From NCBI RefSeq assembly GCF_037892605.1, contig NZ_JBBKTU010000002.1, positions 1 to 64,000 on the forward strand: 64,000 nucleotides of DNA, in the 5' to 3' direction. Position 1 is the stretch's first letter. Every line of letters starts with the position of its first letter. Below are positions 34,941-44,121 of the stretch, piece by piece. The notes beneath the pieces were generated by a model. That model was not told the origin of the DNA, ran no database searches, and was given only the letters and a program-made list of their open reading frames with translations. The stretch comes from Lacibacter sp. H407 (GTDB lineage Bacteria; Bacteroidota; Bacteroidia; Chitinophagales; Chitinophagaceae). A program made the translations under genes and the position numbers.

Positions 34941-36242
34941 TTATTTGTTTTTTAAACGATCGGTCATGTAATCAAATCGTTTGCCGCTTACATCAGCCAT
35001 ATCAGGAATAGCTTCAACTTTATAAGCACCAGCATCAAGCTTTGCTTTTGTTTCGGAGAAGGCAGTTAGTGTTTGTTCAATATCTGCATCAGTATGTGCC
35101 GCAGAAGGAATCAAACGGTAAATGATATGTCCTTTTGGAATAACAGGATAAACAACAATAGAAGCAAAAATGTGATAGTTCTCACGCAGATCCATCACCA
35201 TTGCAGTTGCTTCTTCAACACCTCCACTCATGTACACTGGAGTAACGGGGCTGTCTGTTTTACCAATGTCAAATCCTCTTTCTTTTAACCCTGTTTGCAA
35301 TTTTTGAGCATTGCTCCATAACTTTTCTTTCAGTTCTGGCATTGTCTTCAACATTTCCAAACGTTTCAAGTTGCCAACCACAATCGGCATTGGTAAACTC
35401 TTGGCAAATATCTGGGAGCGGATGTTGTAACGGATATAATCAATAATTGCTTTTGGCCCAGCTAAAAACGCACCAATCGATGCCATTGATTTTGCAAATG
35501 TGCTGAAGTAAAGATCAATTTCTTCCTGGCAGCCTTGCTCTTCACCTGCACCGGCACCTGTTTTACCAAGTGTACCAAAACCGTGTGCATCATCTACCAA
35601 TAAACGGAAATCATATTGTTTCTTCAAGTCACAGATCTCTTTCAGTTTACCTTGATCACCGGCCATTCCAAACACACCTTCTGTGATCAACAGAATACCA
35701 CCTGCACCTTGTTTTTCAATAAGTGCTGTTGCACGTTGTAATTGCTTTTCGCAATCTTCCAAATCATTATGTTTAAACACATAACGATGACCAGGATGTA
35801 AACGCAAACCATCAATGATACATGCATGACTTTCTGCATCATACACAATTACATCATGGCGGCCGCAGATCGCATCGATCGTACTCATGATTCCCTGGTA
35901 ACCGAAGTTCAACAGAATCGCATCTTCCTTTACTTCAAATTCGGCCAGTTCTCTTTCCAGTTGTTCGTGCAGCGTTGAGTTGCCACTCATCATACGGGCA
36001 CCCATTGGATAGGCAAGTCCCCATTCTTTTGCTGCATCGGCATCCACTTTACGTATTTCCGGGTGATTGGCTAAACCGAGATAGTTGTTAAGACTCCACA
36101 CAATTTTCTCTTTGCCACGAAACATCATACGGCTGCTGATAGGTCCTTCCAGTTTGGGGAAAGCGAAGTAACCGTGTGCTCTTTCTCTGTGCTGACCAAT
36201 TGGTCCGGAATTCTTAAGCATCTTCTCAAAAATATCTGCCAT
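34941..36242 (-). CDS. Alpha-oxoamine synthase family enzyme (KBL/SPT/BioF-like)
   Basis: 433 residues, soluble. PLP fold type I with NYLGLANHP, LNFGYQG, the cofactor-stacking His139 (ESHACIIDG), the DDAHGFG motif (Asp217/218, His220) and the PLP lysine in STFAKSMASIG (Lys251). The family condenses an acyl-CoA with an amino acid: Gly (2-amino-3-ketobutyrate ligase), Ser (serine palmitoyltransferase) or Ala (BioF). Bacteroidota make sphingolipids with a serine palmitoyltransferase, so that role is possible, but the N-terminus differs from the Sphingobacterium enzyme I know and I cannot decide between them. Single gene with its own promoter and terminator. Confidence 0.8.
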   Translation of the reverse strand: MADIFEKMLKNSGPIGQHRERAHGYFAFPKLEGPISSRMMFRGKEKIVWSLNNYLGLANHPEIRKVDADAAKEWGLAYPMGARMMSGNSTLHEQLERELAEFEVKEDAILLNFGYQGIMSTIDAICGRHDVIVYDAESHACIIDGLRLHPGHRYVFKHNDLEDCEKQLQRATALIEKQGAGGILLITEGVFGMAGDQGKLKEICDLKKQYDFRLLVDDAHGFGTLGKTGAGAGEEQGCQEEIDLYFSTFAKSMASIGAFLAGPKAIIDYIRYNIRSQIFAKSLPMPIVVGNLKRLEMLKTMPELKEKLWSNAQKLQTGLKERGFDIGKTDSPVTPVYMSGGVEEATAMVMDLRENYHIFASIVVYPVIPKGHIIYRLIPSAAHTDADIEQTLTAFSETKAKLDAGAYKVEAIPDMADVSGKRFDYMTDRLKNK

Positions 36243-36275
36243 ATGATGAAATTGTTAAGGGTGAAAAATTTGCGG

Positions 36276-36306
36276 CAAAGGTAAGGTTTTGACACCGATC
36301 AGAAAA
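36276..36306 (-). promoter_or_regulatory. Promoter of the oxoamine-synthase gene
   Basis: On the minus strand, TACCTTTG (36283-36276) is preceded by 19 bases and TTTT (36306-36303) in place of TTTG. The leader to the ATG would be about 28 bases. Confidence 0.7.
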
Positions 36307-36343
36307 GGATGAAAACGAAGAGATTCGTTTGCACAAAAATCAC

Positions 36344-36373
36344 TTTGTAAACAGGCAATCAACGGTATCTTTA
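36344..36373 (+). promoter_or_regulatory. Promoter of the pafA-type gene
   Basis: TTTG (36344-36347) and TATCTTTA (36366-36373) spaced 18 bases; the last base differs from consensus. The two divergent promoters lie about 40 bases apart. Confidence 0.65.
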
Positions 36374-36391
36374 CCCCTCTAAATCAAATGT

Positions 36392-38044
36392 ATGCGTTTT
36401 GTATTTTCTTTTCTTTTAATCCTTAGCTCTTTGCAGCTTACGGCACAGAAAACTTCAACAGTAAATCAGGCGGGCGTTACTGTTCAACGTCCGAAACTCG
36501 TGGTAGGGATTATGGTTGATCAAATGCGTTGGGATTATCTCTATCGCTTTTACGACCGTTATGCCGCCAATGGAGGATTTAAACGCATGCTCAACCAAGG
36601 TATGAGTTGTGAAAATGCGTTCATCAACTACGCACCTACCGTAACTGCATGTGGCCATACATCTGTTTATACCGGCAGTGTACCTGCTGTGCATGGTATT
36701 ACCGGTAATGCCTGGTACGATAATGAACTGAAGCGAATTGTTTATTGCAGCGAAGACAAAACTGTAAAAACGGTTGGAAGCACTTCCAACGCAGGTGAAA
36801 TGAGTCCACGTAATATGCTTGCGACTACTATTTGTGATGAATTAAAACTGGCAACCAACTTTCGCAGTAAAGTAATTGGTATCGCTATCAAAGATCGTGG
36901 AGGAATTTTGCCGGCAGGTCACAGCGCTGATGCAGCTTATTGGTACGATGGACGCAATGGTAACTGGATCACTTCAACTTATTACATGAATGATTTGCCA
37001 CAATGGGTAAAATCGTTCAACGATAAAAAACATGTGGATGCATTTTATGCGAAAGGTTGGAACACCATGTATCCCATCAACAGTTATGGGCAAAGCACGA
37101 AAGATGAAAACGATTATGAAGCCAAACCATTTGGCGCTGAGCAGAAAGGTTTCCCTTATGATTTGAAACGGTTTGTTGGTAAAAACTACGGAACAGTTTC
37201 TTCAACGCCGCATGGAAATACGTTAACGATGATGCTTGCTAAAGAAGCAATTGCAAATGAAGAGTTGGGCAAAGATGCTGTTACAGATTTTCTTGCAGTA
37301 AGCTTTTCATCACCTGATTATATTGGTCATGCATTTGGTCCTAACTCAATTGAAGCTGAAGATGGTTTTTTACGTCTGGATAAAGATCTCGGTGAGCTGT
37401 TTGATTATCTCGACAGAACGGTTGGTAAAGGACAGTATGTAAGTTTTCTTACAGCCGATCATGGTGTGGCGCATGTACCTGGTTTTTCAACCGAACATAA
37501 ATTGCCTGGCGGTGCTGTAGATGATAACAAAATGGTGAGCGATTTGAACAAACAATTGAAAGCTGCATATGGTGCTGATAATCTGGTATTGAGTGCCTAC
37601 AATTATCAGATAACCATCAATCAGCATGTAATTGATTCAGCAAAGTTCGATCGTTCAGCAATTGTGCAAACAGTGATGAATTATGCACGTGCTATCAAAG
37701 GTGTTGATCGTGTATTTGAAATGAACATGTTGATGATGCAGCCCATGGCGGCTTTAGTAAAAGAAAGGATTGGTAATGGCTGGCATCCGAAACGCAGCGG
37801 CGATATTCAAATCATATTTGCACCGGGTTGGATCGATGGTGGCCCTACCGGAACCACACATGGTTTGTGGAACCCGTATGATAGTCATATTCCTTTGCTT
37901 TGGTACGGATGGGGAATCAAACCCGGCAAAAGCAATCAGGAAGTTTACATGACAGATATTGCAGCAACTCTTGCAGCATTATTGAAAATACAGATGCCGA
38001 GTGGTTGCGTTGGAAAACCTATTCTTCCGGTACTCCAGCAATAA
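36392..38044 (+). CDS. pafA: PafA-type periplasmic alkaline phosphatase
   Basis: 550 residues with Sec signal MRFVFSFLLILSSLQLTAQ. The active-site set known from PafA is present at matching spacing: metal-binding Asp43 (GIMVDQMRWDYL), Thr nucleophile Thr85 in APTVTACGHTS, Asn106 (GITGNAWYD), Lys167 and Arg169 (IKDRGGILPAGHSAD), and the second metal set in FLTADHGVAHVPG. PafA hydrolyses many phosphomonoesters and is not inhibited by phosphate. An ATG at 36388 is out of frame. No Pho-box-like repeat was found. Confidence 0.92.
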   Translation: MRFVFSFLLILSSLQLTAQKTSTVNQAGVTVQRPKLVVGIMVDQMRWDYLYRFYDRYAANGGFKRMLNQGMSCENAFINYAPTVTACGHTSVYTGSVPAVHGITGNAWYDNELKRIVYCSEDKTVKTVGSTSNAGEMSPRNMLATTICDELKLATNFRSKVIGIAIKDRGGILPAGHSADAAYWYDGRNGNWITSTYYMNDLPQWVKSFNDKKHVDAFYAKGWNTMYPINSYGQSTKDENDYEAKPFGAEQKGFPYDLKRFVGKNYGTVSSTPHGNTLTMMLAKEAIANEELGKDAVTDFLAVSFSSPDYIGHAFGPNSIEAEDGFLRLDKDLGELFDYLDRTVGKGQYVSFLTADHGVAHVPGFSTEHKLPGGAVDDNKMVSDLNKQLKAAYGADNLVLSAYNYQITINQHVIDSAKFDRSAIVQTVMNYARAIKGVDRVFEMNMLMMQPMAALVKERIGNGWHPKRSGDIQIIFAPGWIDGGPTGTTHGLWNPYDSHIPLLWYGWGIKPGKSNQEVYMTDIAATLAALLKIQMPSGCVGKPILPVLQQ

Positions 38045-38118
38045 AAATCCGGATATGAAGATTTAGCAGTTGACCTGCCTCTGGCATTAATGTTGGCACT
38101 ATGATAAAGAATTACAGA

Positions 38119-38139
38119 AAGCCCCTTTTCGAGGGGCTT
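38119..38139 (+). other. Hairpin between pafA and lon
   Basis: AAGCCCC/GGGGCTT (38119-38125, 38133-38139), extendable by one T-A pair. It lacks a T-run (followed by ATCTG), and sits 10 bases before the lon ATG, so it may be a leader structure or a weak pafA terminator. Confidence 0.5.
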
Positions 38140-38149
38140 ATCTGTCAAA

Positions 38150-40573
38150 ATGACTAAAGCGAAAACTATGAATGAAAAGAATTTATTCTTACGTCCGTCT
38201 GATGAAGATGTTGATTTTTTACCCATCATCCCACTAAACGAAGCAGAATCAGACAATGATGAATTGGTTGATATACCCGATGAATTGCCGATTCTTCCAT
38301 TACGAAATACGGTGTTGTTTCCGGGTGTTGTACTTCCCATTACTGTAGGACGAGATAAAAGTATACAGGCAGTTAATGAAGCATACAAAACAAACAAACT
38401 TGTAGGTGTTGTTGCTCAAAAAGACAGCAATGTAGAAGACCCTACAGTGATTGATCTTGAATATACAGGCACTATTGCAAAAGTGGTGAAGCTCATCAAA
38501 ATGCCGGATGGCGGAACAACCGTGATCATTCAAGGGAAGAAACGTTTCCGCATCAACATGCTTACTTCCGATGATCCGTTCTTTAAAGCAAGCATTGAAG
38601 TGTTGCAGGAAGAACCAACTCCGGAGGATGAAAATTTTAAAGCAGTTGCGGGATCGATCAAAGATATGGCGGCACAGATCATTCAACTGTCGCCAAATAT
38701 TCCGAGTGAAGCATCGATCATTTTAAAAAATATTGAGAACCCGGCGTTCCTGGTTCATTTTGTAAGCAACAATCTTAATAGTGATATATCCGATAAGCAA
38801 CGTTTGCTCGAAACAAAAACCATTAAGCTGCGTGCTGAAATGTTGCTTACGTTGTTGCAGAAAGAACTGCAGTACACAGAGCTGAAAAACAAAGTCACTA
38901 ATAAAACAAGAACCGAGCTGGATAAACAGCAGCGTGATTATTTTCTGCAGCAGCAAATGAAAAGCATCAAAGAAGAATTAGGTGGTGATGCAAACGACCT
39001 GGAGATCCAGGAGATGAAGAAGAAAGCAGAAAATAAAAAGTGGAGTGATGCTGCAAAAGAAATGTTCCGCAAAGGCATTGAGAAGCTGGAACGCATGCAT
39101 CCATCTACTCCTGATTATTCAGTGGTGTATAATCATCTTGATCTGATGCTTGATCTGCCGTGGAATGAATATACCATCGATCAATACGATCTCAAGAAAG
39201 CAAAAAAAGTATTGGATCATGATCACTACGGAATTCAAAAAGTAAAAGAACGCATTCTTGAATATTTAGCGGTACTCAAGTTGAAGGGCGATATGAAGAG
39301 CCCCATATTGTGTTTACTCGGTCCTCCCGGTATTGGTAAAACATCATTGGGAAAAAGCGTAGCGTCTGCACTTGGCCGTAAGTACGTGCGTATCAGTCTT
39401 GGTGGTTTGCATGATGAAAGCGAGATCAGAGGTCATCGCAAAACATATATCGGCGCAATGCCGGGCCGTATCCTCCAATCATTGCGGAAAGTAAAAACGT
39501 CGAACCCTGTAATGATCCTCGATGAAATTGATAAGCTGGGGAACGATTTTCGTGGCGATCCTTCCAGTGCGTTGCTTGAGTTACTCGATCCTGAACAAAA
39601 CCATACATTCTACGATAATTATCTTGAACTGGAATATGATCTCAGTAAAGTGTTGTTTGTGGCGACGGCCAACAGTTTAGCATCTATTCAACCTGCATTA
39701 CGGGATCGTTTGGAAATTATTGATCTGAGTGGTTATGCAGTAGAGGAAAAAATTGAGATCGCTAAAAATTATCTTGTTCCAAAGCAGATCGAAGCACACG
39801 GACTTGTAAAAATTCCGTTCAAGATCAGCGATACCGTACTGCGAAAAGTAATTGAAGATTATACACGTGAAAGTGGTGTTCGTGAACTCGATCGTCAACT
39901 TGCATCGCTCATGCGTTCACAGGCAAAAGAAGTTGCCATTAAAGGAAAACTGAAACCTACGTTAACGGTCAATGATATTGAACGCATTCTAGGTAAACCC
40001 CGTTACAGCAATGAGATCTATAAAACGGCGAACATGCCGGGTGTTGCTGTTGGTCTTGCATGGACAGCAGTTGGTGGCGAAATTCTTTTTATTGAGACCA
40101 GCCTTGCTGAAGGCAAAGGAGAGTTGCGGTTAACCGGTAATCTCGGTAATGTGATGAAGGAAAGTGCGACTACCGCTCTCAGTTATCTGCAAGCCAACGC
40201 CAAAAAGATCGGAGTGGATTCAGATGATTTTCAAAAGAAAAATATTCATATTCATGTTCCTGAAGGGGCAGTGCCGAAAGATGGCCCGAGTGCAGGTATC
40301 ACCATGCTTACAGCCATCAGCAGTGCATTTACCGGCAGAAGAGTAAAACCTTTTCTTGCAATGACAGGGGAGATCACACTGCGTGGACAAGTATTGCCAG
40401 TTGGTGGGATTAAAGAAAAGATATTAGCAGCGAAGCGTGCAGGTATCAAAGAAGTGATCCTTTGTTGGCAGAATGAAAAAGATGTACAGGAAATCAATTC
40501 TTTATACATTAAAGGAATGAAGTTTCATTATGTAAAAAGCATGCAGCAGGTTCTGGATCTTGCATTGCTTTAA
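38150..40573 (+). CDS. lon: ATP-dependent protease Lon (LonA type)
   Basis: 807 residues. N-terminal substrate domain ([18 protein letters not shown], ~45-250), helical linker, AAA+ module with Walker A GPPGIGKT at 391-398 and Walker [10 protein letters not shown], and the serine-lysine protease domain with Ser714 (PKDGPSAGI) and Lys757 (GGIKEKILA), the same 43-residue spacing as E. coli. It degrades misfolded and regulatory proteins. Two close ATGs (38150 and 38168) are possible. A terminator follows. Confidence 0.97.
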   Translation: MTKAKTMNEKNLFLRPSDEDVDFLPIIPLNEAESDNDELVDIPDELPILPLRNTVLFPGVVLPITVGRDKSIQAVNEAYKTNKLVGVVAQKDSNVEDPTVIDLEYTGTIAKVVKLIKMPDGGTTVIIQGKKRFRINMLTSDDPFFKASIEVLQEEPTPEDENFKAVAGSIKDMAAQIIQLSPNIPSEASIILKNIENPAFLVHFVSNNLNSDISDKQRLLETKTIKLRAEMLLTLLQKELQYTELKNKVTNKTRTELDKQQRDYFLQQQMKSIKEELGGDANDLEIQEMKKKAENKKWSDAAKEMFRKGIEKLERMHPSTPDYSVVYNHLDLMLDLPWNEYTIDQYDLKKAKKVLDHDHYGIQKVKERILEYLAVLKLKGDMKSPILCLLGPPGIGKTSLGKSVASALGRKYVRISLGGLHDESEIRGHRKTYIGAMPGRILQSLRKVKTSNPVMILDEIDKLGNDFRGDPSSALLELLDPEQNHTFYDNYLELEYDLSKVLFVATANSLASIQPALRDRLEIIDLSGYAVEEKIEIAKNYLVPKQIEAHGLVKIPFKISDTVLRKVIEDYTRESGVRELDRQLASLMRSQAKEVAIKGKLKPTLTVNDIERILGKPRYSNEIYKTANMPGVAVGLAWTAVGGEILFIETSLAEGKGELRLTGNLGNVMKESATTALSYLQANAKKIGVDSDDFQKKNIHIHVPEGAVPKDGPSAGITMLTAISSAFTGRRVKPFLAMTGEITLRGQVLPVGGIKEKILAAKRAGIKEVILCWQNEKDVQEINSLYIKGMKFHYVKSMQQVLDLALL

Positions 40574-40684
40574 TTTTTTTGAAAAAAAGTTGGCCTTTGG
40601 CTGAACTAAATAAATCCAAGCTTGTTCTTCTTATCAACAAATATGAATTTATTTCATGTTGGTTGTTTTAAGGGTTAAAGAGAT

Positions 40685-40712
40685 TCCCCCATTTCCATGG
40701 GGGATATTTTTT
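40685..40712 (+). terminator. Intrinsic terminator after lon
   Basis: Stem TCCCCCAT/ATGGGGGA (40685-40692, 40697-40704), TTCC loop, then TATTTTTT. Lies 112 bases past the lon stop. Confidence 0.8.
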
Positions 40713-40777
40713 ATATATCCTCTCTTCCTGAATAGCCTTTCTCGTTTTTGCCTAAATTACAGGCTTAGAATTCCTGT

Positions 40778-41842
40778 ATGATCCGATTGGTATGTTTTGT
40801 GAGTTTGTTCTTTATCAACAGCAGCCTGTTTGCACAAACACTTGGTGGCAGCAGTGCGTATAATTTTCTGCGTTTTCCTGCCTCGCCGCAGTTATCAGCT
40901 TTAGGTGGAATTAATTTGACCAATCAATCGAATGATCTGTCGCTGGCTTTCGTCAATCCTTCGCAACTCGATTCAGCCATGCACACACAAATGGTGGCGA
41001 ATTTTAATTCACTTGCTGCAGGTGTCAATAATGTCCATTGGATGCTGGCTTATCGGCATCCAAAGCTGCAAACAAATTTTGCCATCGGTGTTTTGTATTT
41101 CGATTATGGCAGTACACAACAAACAGATGCAGCGGGAAATATAGAGGGTGTTTACCGTCCACGGGATTATGTGGTACAGTTGATGGCAAGCAGAGAATAT
41201 CTGACCCGTTGGAAATATGGAATAACAGTAAAATTTGTTGCAAGCAATTATGGAATGTACCGTTCATCTGCAATGGCTGCCGATGTAGGCGTTTTATACA
41301 GAGATACCGCTAACTTTTTGCAGGCAAGCATTGTAGCGGTAAACATGGGTGGACAATTGAAGCGATACAATCCTGCTGAACCGGAAGAGTTGCCATTCGA
41401 TTTGCAAGCAGGTATTTCCAAACGACTGGCCAAAGCGCCCATCCGTTTTTCGTTGACAGCACATCATCTGCATCGCTTTGATATTTTGTATAACGATACC
41501 CTGTTCAACAACGATAATGGATTTGAAAATGTATCAACGAAAAAATTCACACTTGATAAACTGTTTCAACATTTTGTGTTTGCAACACAAATACTCATTG
41601 GAGAGCGGGTTGAACTAACGGCAGCGTATAACGTATTACGTGGAAAAGAATTAAAAGTATCAAACGGAGGAAATGGCCTTACGGGTTTTTCGCTGGGTGC
41701 TGGTGTACTGTTTTCAAAATTACAGTTGCGCTATGCAAGAACGCATTTTCAAAACAACACAGCCTATAATCAAATTGGATTAACGATGCCGCTCAATCGA
41801 TCGTTCGGATTGGGAAGTTGGGGTGAGAAGGTTGGATGGTAA
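40778..41842 (+). CDS. porQ: Type IX secretion system protein PorQ
   Basis: 354 residues. Sec signal MIRLVCFVSLFFINSSLFAQ, then the family opening GGSSAYNFLRFPASPQLSALGG, followed by an outer-membrane beta-barrel of FadL-like type; it ends in an aromatic (W). PorQ belongs to the PorQ/U/V/Z attachment complex in P. gingivalis. At least three likely clients lie in this window (3-1676, 32159-34630 and 45189-49235). Confidence 0.88.
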   Translation: MIRLVCFVSLFFINSSLFAQTLGGSSAYNFLRFPASPQLSALGGINLTNQSNDLSLAFVNPSQLDSAMHTQMVANFNSLAAGVNNVHWMLAYRHPKLQTNFAIGVLYFDYGSTQQTDAAGNIEGVYRPRDYVVQLMASREYLTRWKYGITVKFVASNYGMYRSSAMAADVGVLYRDTANFLQASIVAVNMGGQLKRYNPAEPEELPFDLQAGISKRLAKAPIRFSLTAHHLHRFDILYNDTLFNNDNGFENVSTKKFTLDKLFQHFVFATQILIGERVELTAAYNVLRGKELKVSNGGNGLTGFSLGAGVLFSKLQLRYARTHFQNNTAYNQIGLTMPLNRSFGLGSWGEKVGW

Positions 41843-41920
41843 ATTTAATTAGCAAAAAACTAATAGTGAAGCTTGATTACAACTTTCAGAACACTTTGCT
41901 TATTGTCTATTGCCCATCGA

Positions 41921-42589
41921 TCAAACTGCGTCTCGTTTGATTTTCGCTCCAAATAAAAGTTCAACCAGAATATTATAGATAAAATGAGCGATCATCGGTA
42001 ACAGCAATCCTCCGCTGATCCATGCAAGAAACTGAAAGCCGATCGCAAATGGTATGATCTGGATGATCGCTTTTTCACCTTGCGTACCATGCCCAAACGC
42101 AAATACAATTGCACTGAGTGCGGCCGCCAGTATCCAGATATGATCCATGTAACCCATGATCATTTGAAACAACACGCCACGATAAATATATTCTTCGCAA
42201 AAACCCGCAACTACACAAGCCAACACCCACAACACACGTTCCAACCCGGTATCAGGTAAAATATGATGTAGTGTGCTGTCGTCTTTTTCGTTTGAAAATT
42301 TTTGAGATAAATAGGCGAGTAGTAATGCAACGCCAATCAATCCAATTGCTGCTGCAACAGACACAATTGTAAACTGGCTGGTAAATGAAATACTGATCTT
42401 TTCACTGCGGGCAGCAAAAAATGCAAGTACACAAAGAATGATCTGCATCAACATGCTTTGCAGGTACACCGGAACTTTCGCAATTTGTGCACCTTCCATT
42501 TCCGCTTCCATCTTGCGTATGTTTTTATAACTCAACGCTGTGAGAAACGGAAGACCGGCCGCAATGATTATCATAAACAATAAACTCAT
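41921..42589 (-). CDS. CPBP family intramembrane protease
   Basis: 222 residues with about six membrane segments. Catalytic motifs of the CAAX/bacteriocin-processing family: EEYIYRGVLF (Glu132, Glu133, Arg137), FGHG (His167) and HFIYN (His202). Substrates of bacterial members are rarely known. Its start overlaps the coaE stop by four bases. The operon ends here; no terminator is visible in the 78 bases facing porQ. Confidence 0.9.
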   Translation of the reverse strand: MSLLFMIIIAAGLPFLTALSYKNIRKMEAEMEGAQIAKVPVYLQSMLMQIILCVLAFFAARSEKISISFTSQFTIVSVAAAIGLIGVALLLAYLSQKFSNEKDDSTLHHILPDTGLERVLWVLACVVAGFCEEYIYRGVLFQMIMGYMDHIWILAAALSAIVFAFGHGTQGEKAIIQIIPFAIGFQFLAWISGGLLLPMIAHFIYNILVELLFGAKIKRDAV

Positions 42590-43191
42590 TTCTTCATCTC
42601 CTCCTTTGATCGCCTGATCAGTTCTTCATGTAATTGTACAATCTGTGGCAGTAGTAATTGCTGTTCGTTATTCTGCAATACAAAGTCGCAGAGCTTCATT
42701 TTTATACTGTCGTCCAGTTGATTGTTCATTCTTCGTTTCACCTCATCTGCTGTTACATTATCACGATCCATTACACGTTTGATACGAAGTGTGACGGGGG
42801 CTGTAACACCAATGATATTATCCAAACCTTCTGCTGTTCCGCTTTCAAACAACAGGGCAGCTTCTTTAATTACATAGGGAGCTGTTTGCTTACTGAACCA
42901 CTCTTTTGCATCAGCAATGGTAACAGGATGAACAAGGCTATTCAGCAATTCCAGTTTTTCTTTATCTGTAAATACAATTGCTGAAAGATGTTTACGGTTC
43001 AGTTGCCCATCTTCGAAATACGTATCCTTACCGAAATGAAAAATGAGCTGTTGTTTTAACAGCTCATTTTTATACATCAGTTCTTTTGCGGCTTCATCAG
43101 CATAGTAAACAGGAATGCCCAGCACTTCAAGTACTTTGGCAACGGTGGTTTTGCCGCTGCCGATGCCTCCTGTTAATCCGATCTTCAACAT
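42586..43191 (-). CDS. coaE: Dephospho-CoA kinase
   Basis: 201 residues. P-loop GGIGSGKTT (8-16), PVYYADEAAKELM (the D/A substrate motif) and DRDNVTADEVKRRMNNQ lid. It carries out the last step of CoA synthesis. It is the fourth gene of the nusB cluster, separated from yajC by a 99-base gap holding a long inverted repeat. Confidence 0.95.
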   Translation of the reverse strand: MLKIGLTGGIGSGKTTVAKVLEVLGIPVYYADEAAKELMYKNELLKQQLIFHFGKDTYFEDGQLNRKHLSAIVFTDKEKLELLNSLVHPVTIADAKEWFSKQTAPYVIKEAALLFESGTAEGLDNIIGVTAPVTLRIKRVMDRDNVTADEVKRRMNNQLDDSIKMKLCDFVLQNNEQQLLLPQIVQLHEELIRRSKEEMKK

Positions 43192-43201
43192 TGTTTTAAG
43201 A

Positions 43202-43285
43202 AGCCGATAGCCGATAGTTGTTAGTCGTTAGCCCGATCCATGTTGACTATTCTGACTAATAACTACCGGCTATGTACTATCGGCT
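43202..43285. repeat. Double inverted repeat between coaE and yajC
   Basis: Outer arms AGCCGATAG (43202-43210) and CTATCGGCT (43277-43285) enclose inner arms AGCCGATAGTTGTTAGTC (43209-43226) and GACTAATAACTACCGGCT (43254-43271), which match at 16 of 18 positions. It forms one long hairpin within the operon. Confidence 0.8.
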
Positions 43286-43290
43286 GAAGA

Positions 43291-43623
43291 TTATTTTTTA
43301 TCTGTAGCAACTTTGTTCAGCTGTGTTGTCCAATCCAAGCTGATAGAGCTGCGTTCAATTTTAATATAGCTGCCAGGGTTGATCTCTAATGAAAGCGTGC
43401 CATCTTCATTCACTTTGTTTACCACACCATGGATGCCGGCAATGGTTACAACTTTATCGCCCTTTTGCAGGTTCTCAATAAATGACTTTTGTTGTTTTGC
43501 TTTTTTAGCTTGCGGACGGATCATGAATAACCAGAATACTAAGATCATTAATCCAAGAAATACTAACTGGATGCTTCCGCCGCCGCCTTTGGGATCGCCT
43601 GCAAATAAGAGTAGTTCGTACAT
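43291..43623 (-). CDS. yajC: Sec translocon accessory subunit YajC
   Basis: 110 residues. A single membrane helix (~18-36, IQLVFLGLMILVFWLFMI) followed by RPQAKKAKQQKSFIENLQKGDKVVTIAGIHGVV, the YajC signature. It joins SecDF and SecYEG. It starts 11 bases after the DUF1573 gene ends. Confidence 0.95.
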   Translation of the reverse strand: MYELLLFAGDPKGGGGSIQLVFLGLMILVFWLFMIRPQAKKAKQQKSFIENLQKGDKVVTIAGIHGVVNKVNEDGTLSLEINPGSYIKIERSSISLDWTTQLNKVATDKK

Positions 43624-43634
43624 GTGTTTGTTTT

Positions 43635-44078
43635 TTATTTTTTAGGAAGTACTTCGCCTTCAAACAAAAGGCTGGTAATACCTTCTTTTGTGTTTGCTGA
43701 AACGGTAATATTTTTTGCTGCTTTACCTACACGGCCTTCGCTGTTAAACTCGGCAGTAATTTTTCCTTCTGCACCGGGAGCAATGGGCTCTTCCGGTTTT
43801 GATGGAACGGTGCAACCGCAACTTGCCTGTACATTGGAAATGATCAGGGGCTTGTTGCCGGTATTTTTGAAATGGAAGGTGATCACTACTTTTTCACCAT
43901 CGGTTACTTTGCCGAAATTTTGTACTGAGTCGAGCCATTGAACAGTTGTAACTTCCGGAAGGTCTGTTACTGTTTGTTCTGTTGCTACGGGAGCTGCAGC
44001 ATCAGTTGTTTGTTTGTCTGCATTTTCACAAGCTGTGAGGAATGCAATGAAGGTGGATAATAGAATCAAATGTTTCAT
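43635..44078 (-). CDS. DUF1573 lipoprotein
   Basis: 147 residues from ATG 44078, chosen because the lipoprotein signal MKHLILLSTFIAFLTAC starts there (lipobox LTAC); a frame to 44189 would overlap nusB. The domain has FGKVTDGEKVVITFHFKNTGNKPLII and ASCGCTVP, the family signature with an ASCGC core, an immunoglobulin-like fold of unknown role. Gaps are 43 bases to nusB and 11 to yajC. Confidence 0.88.
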   Translation of the reverse strand: MKHLILLSTFIAFLTACENADKQTTDAAAPVATEQTVTDLPEVTTVQWLDSVQNFGKVTDGEKVVITFHFKNTGNKPLIISNVQASCGCTVPSKPEEPIAPGAEGKITAEFNSEGRVGKAAKNITVSANTKEGITSLLFEGEVLPKK

Positions 44079-44121
44079 ATATATCTGTTTATCGGATTGC
44101 AAATGTAAAGGAAAGCGGTGA

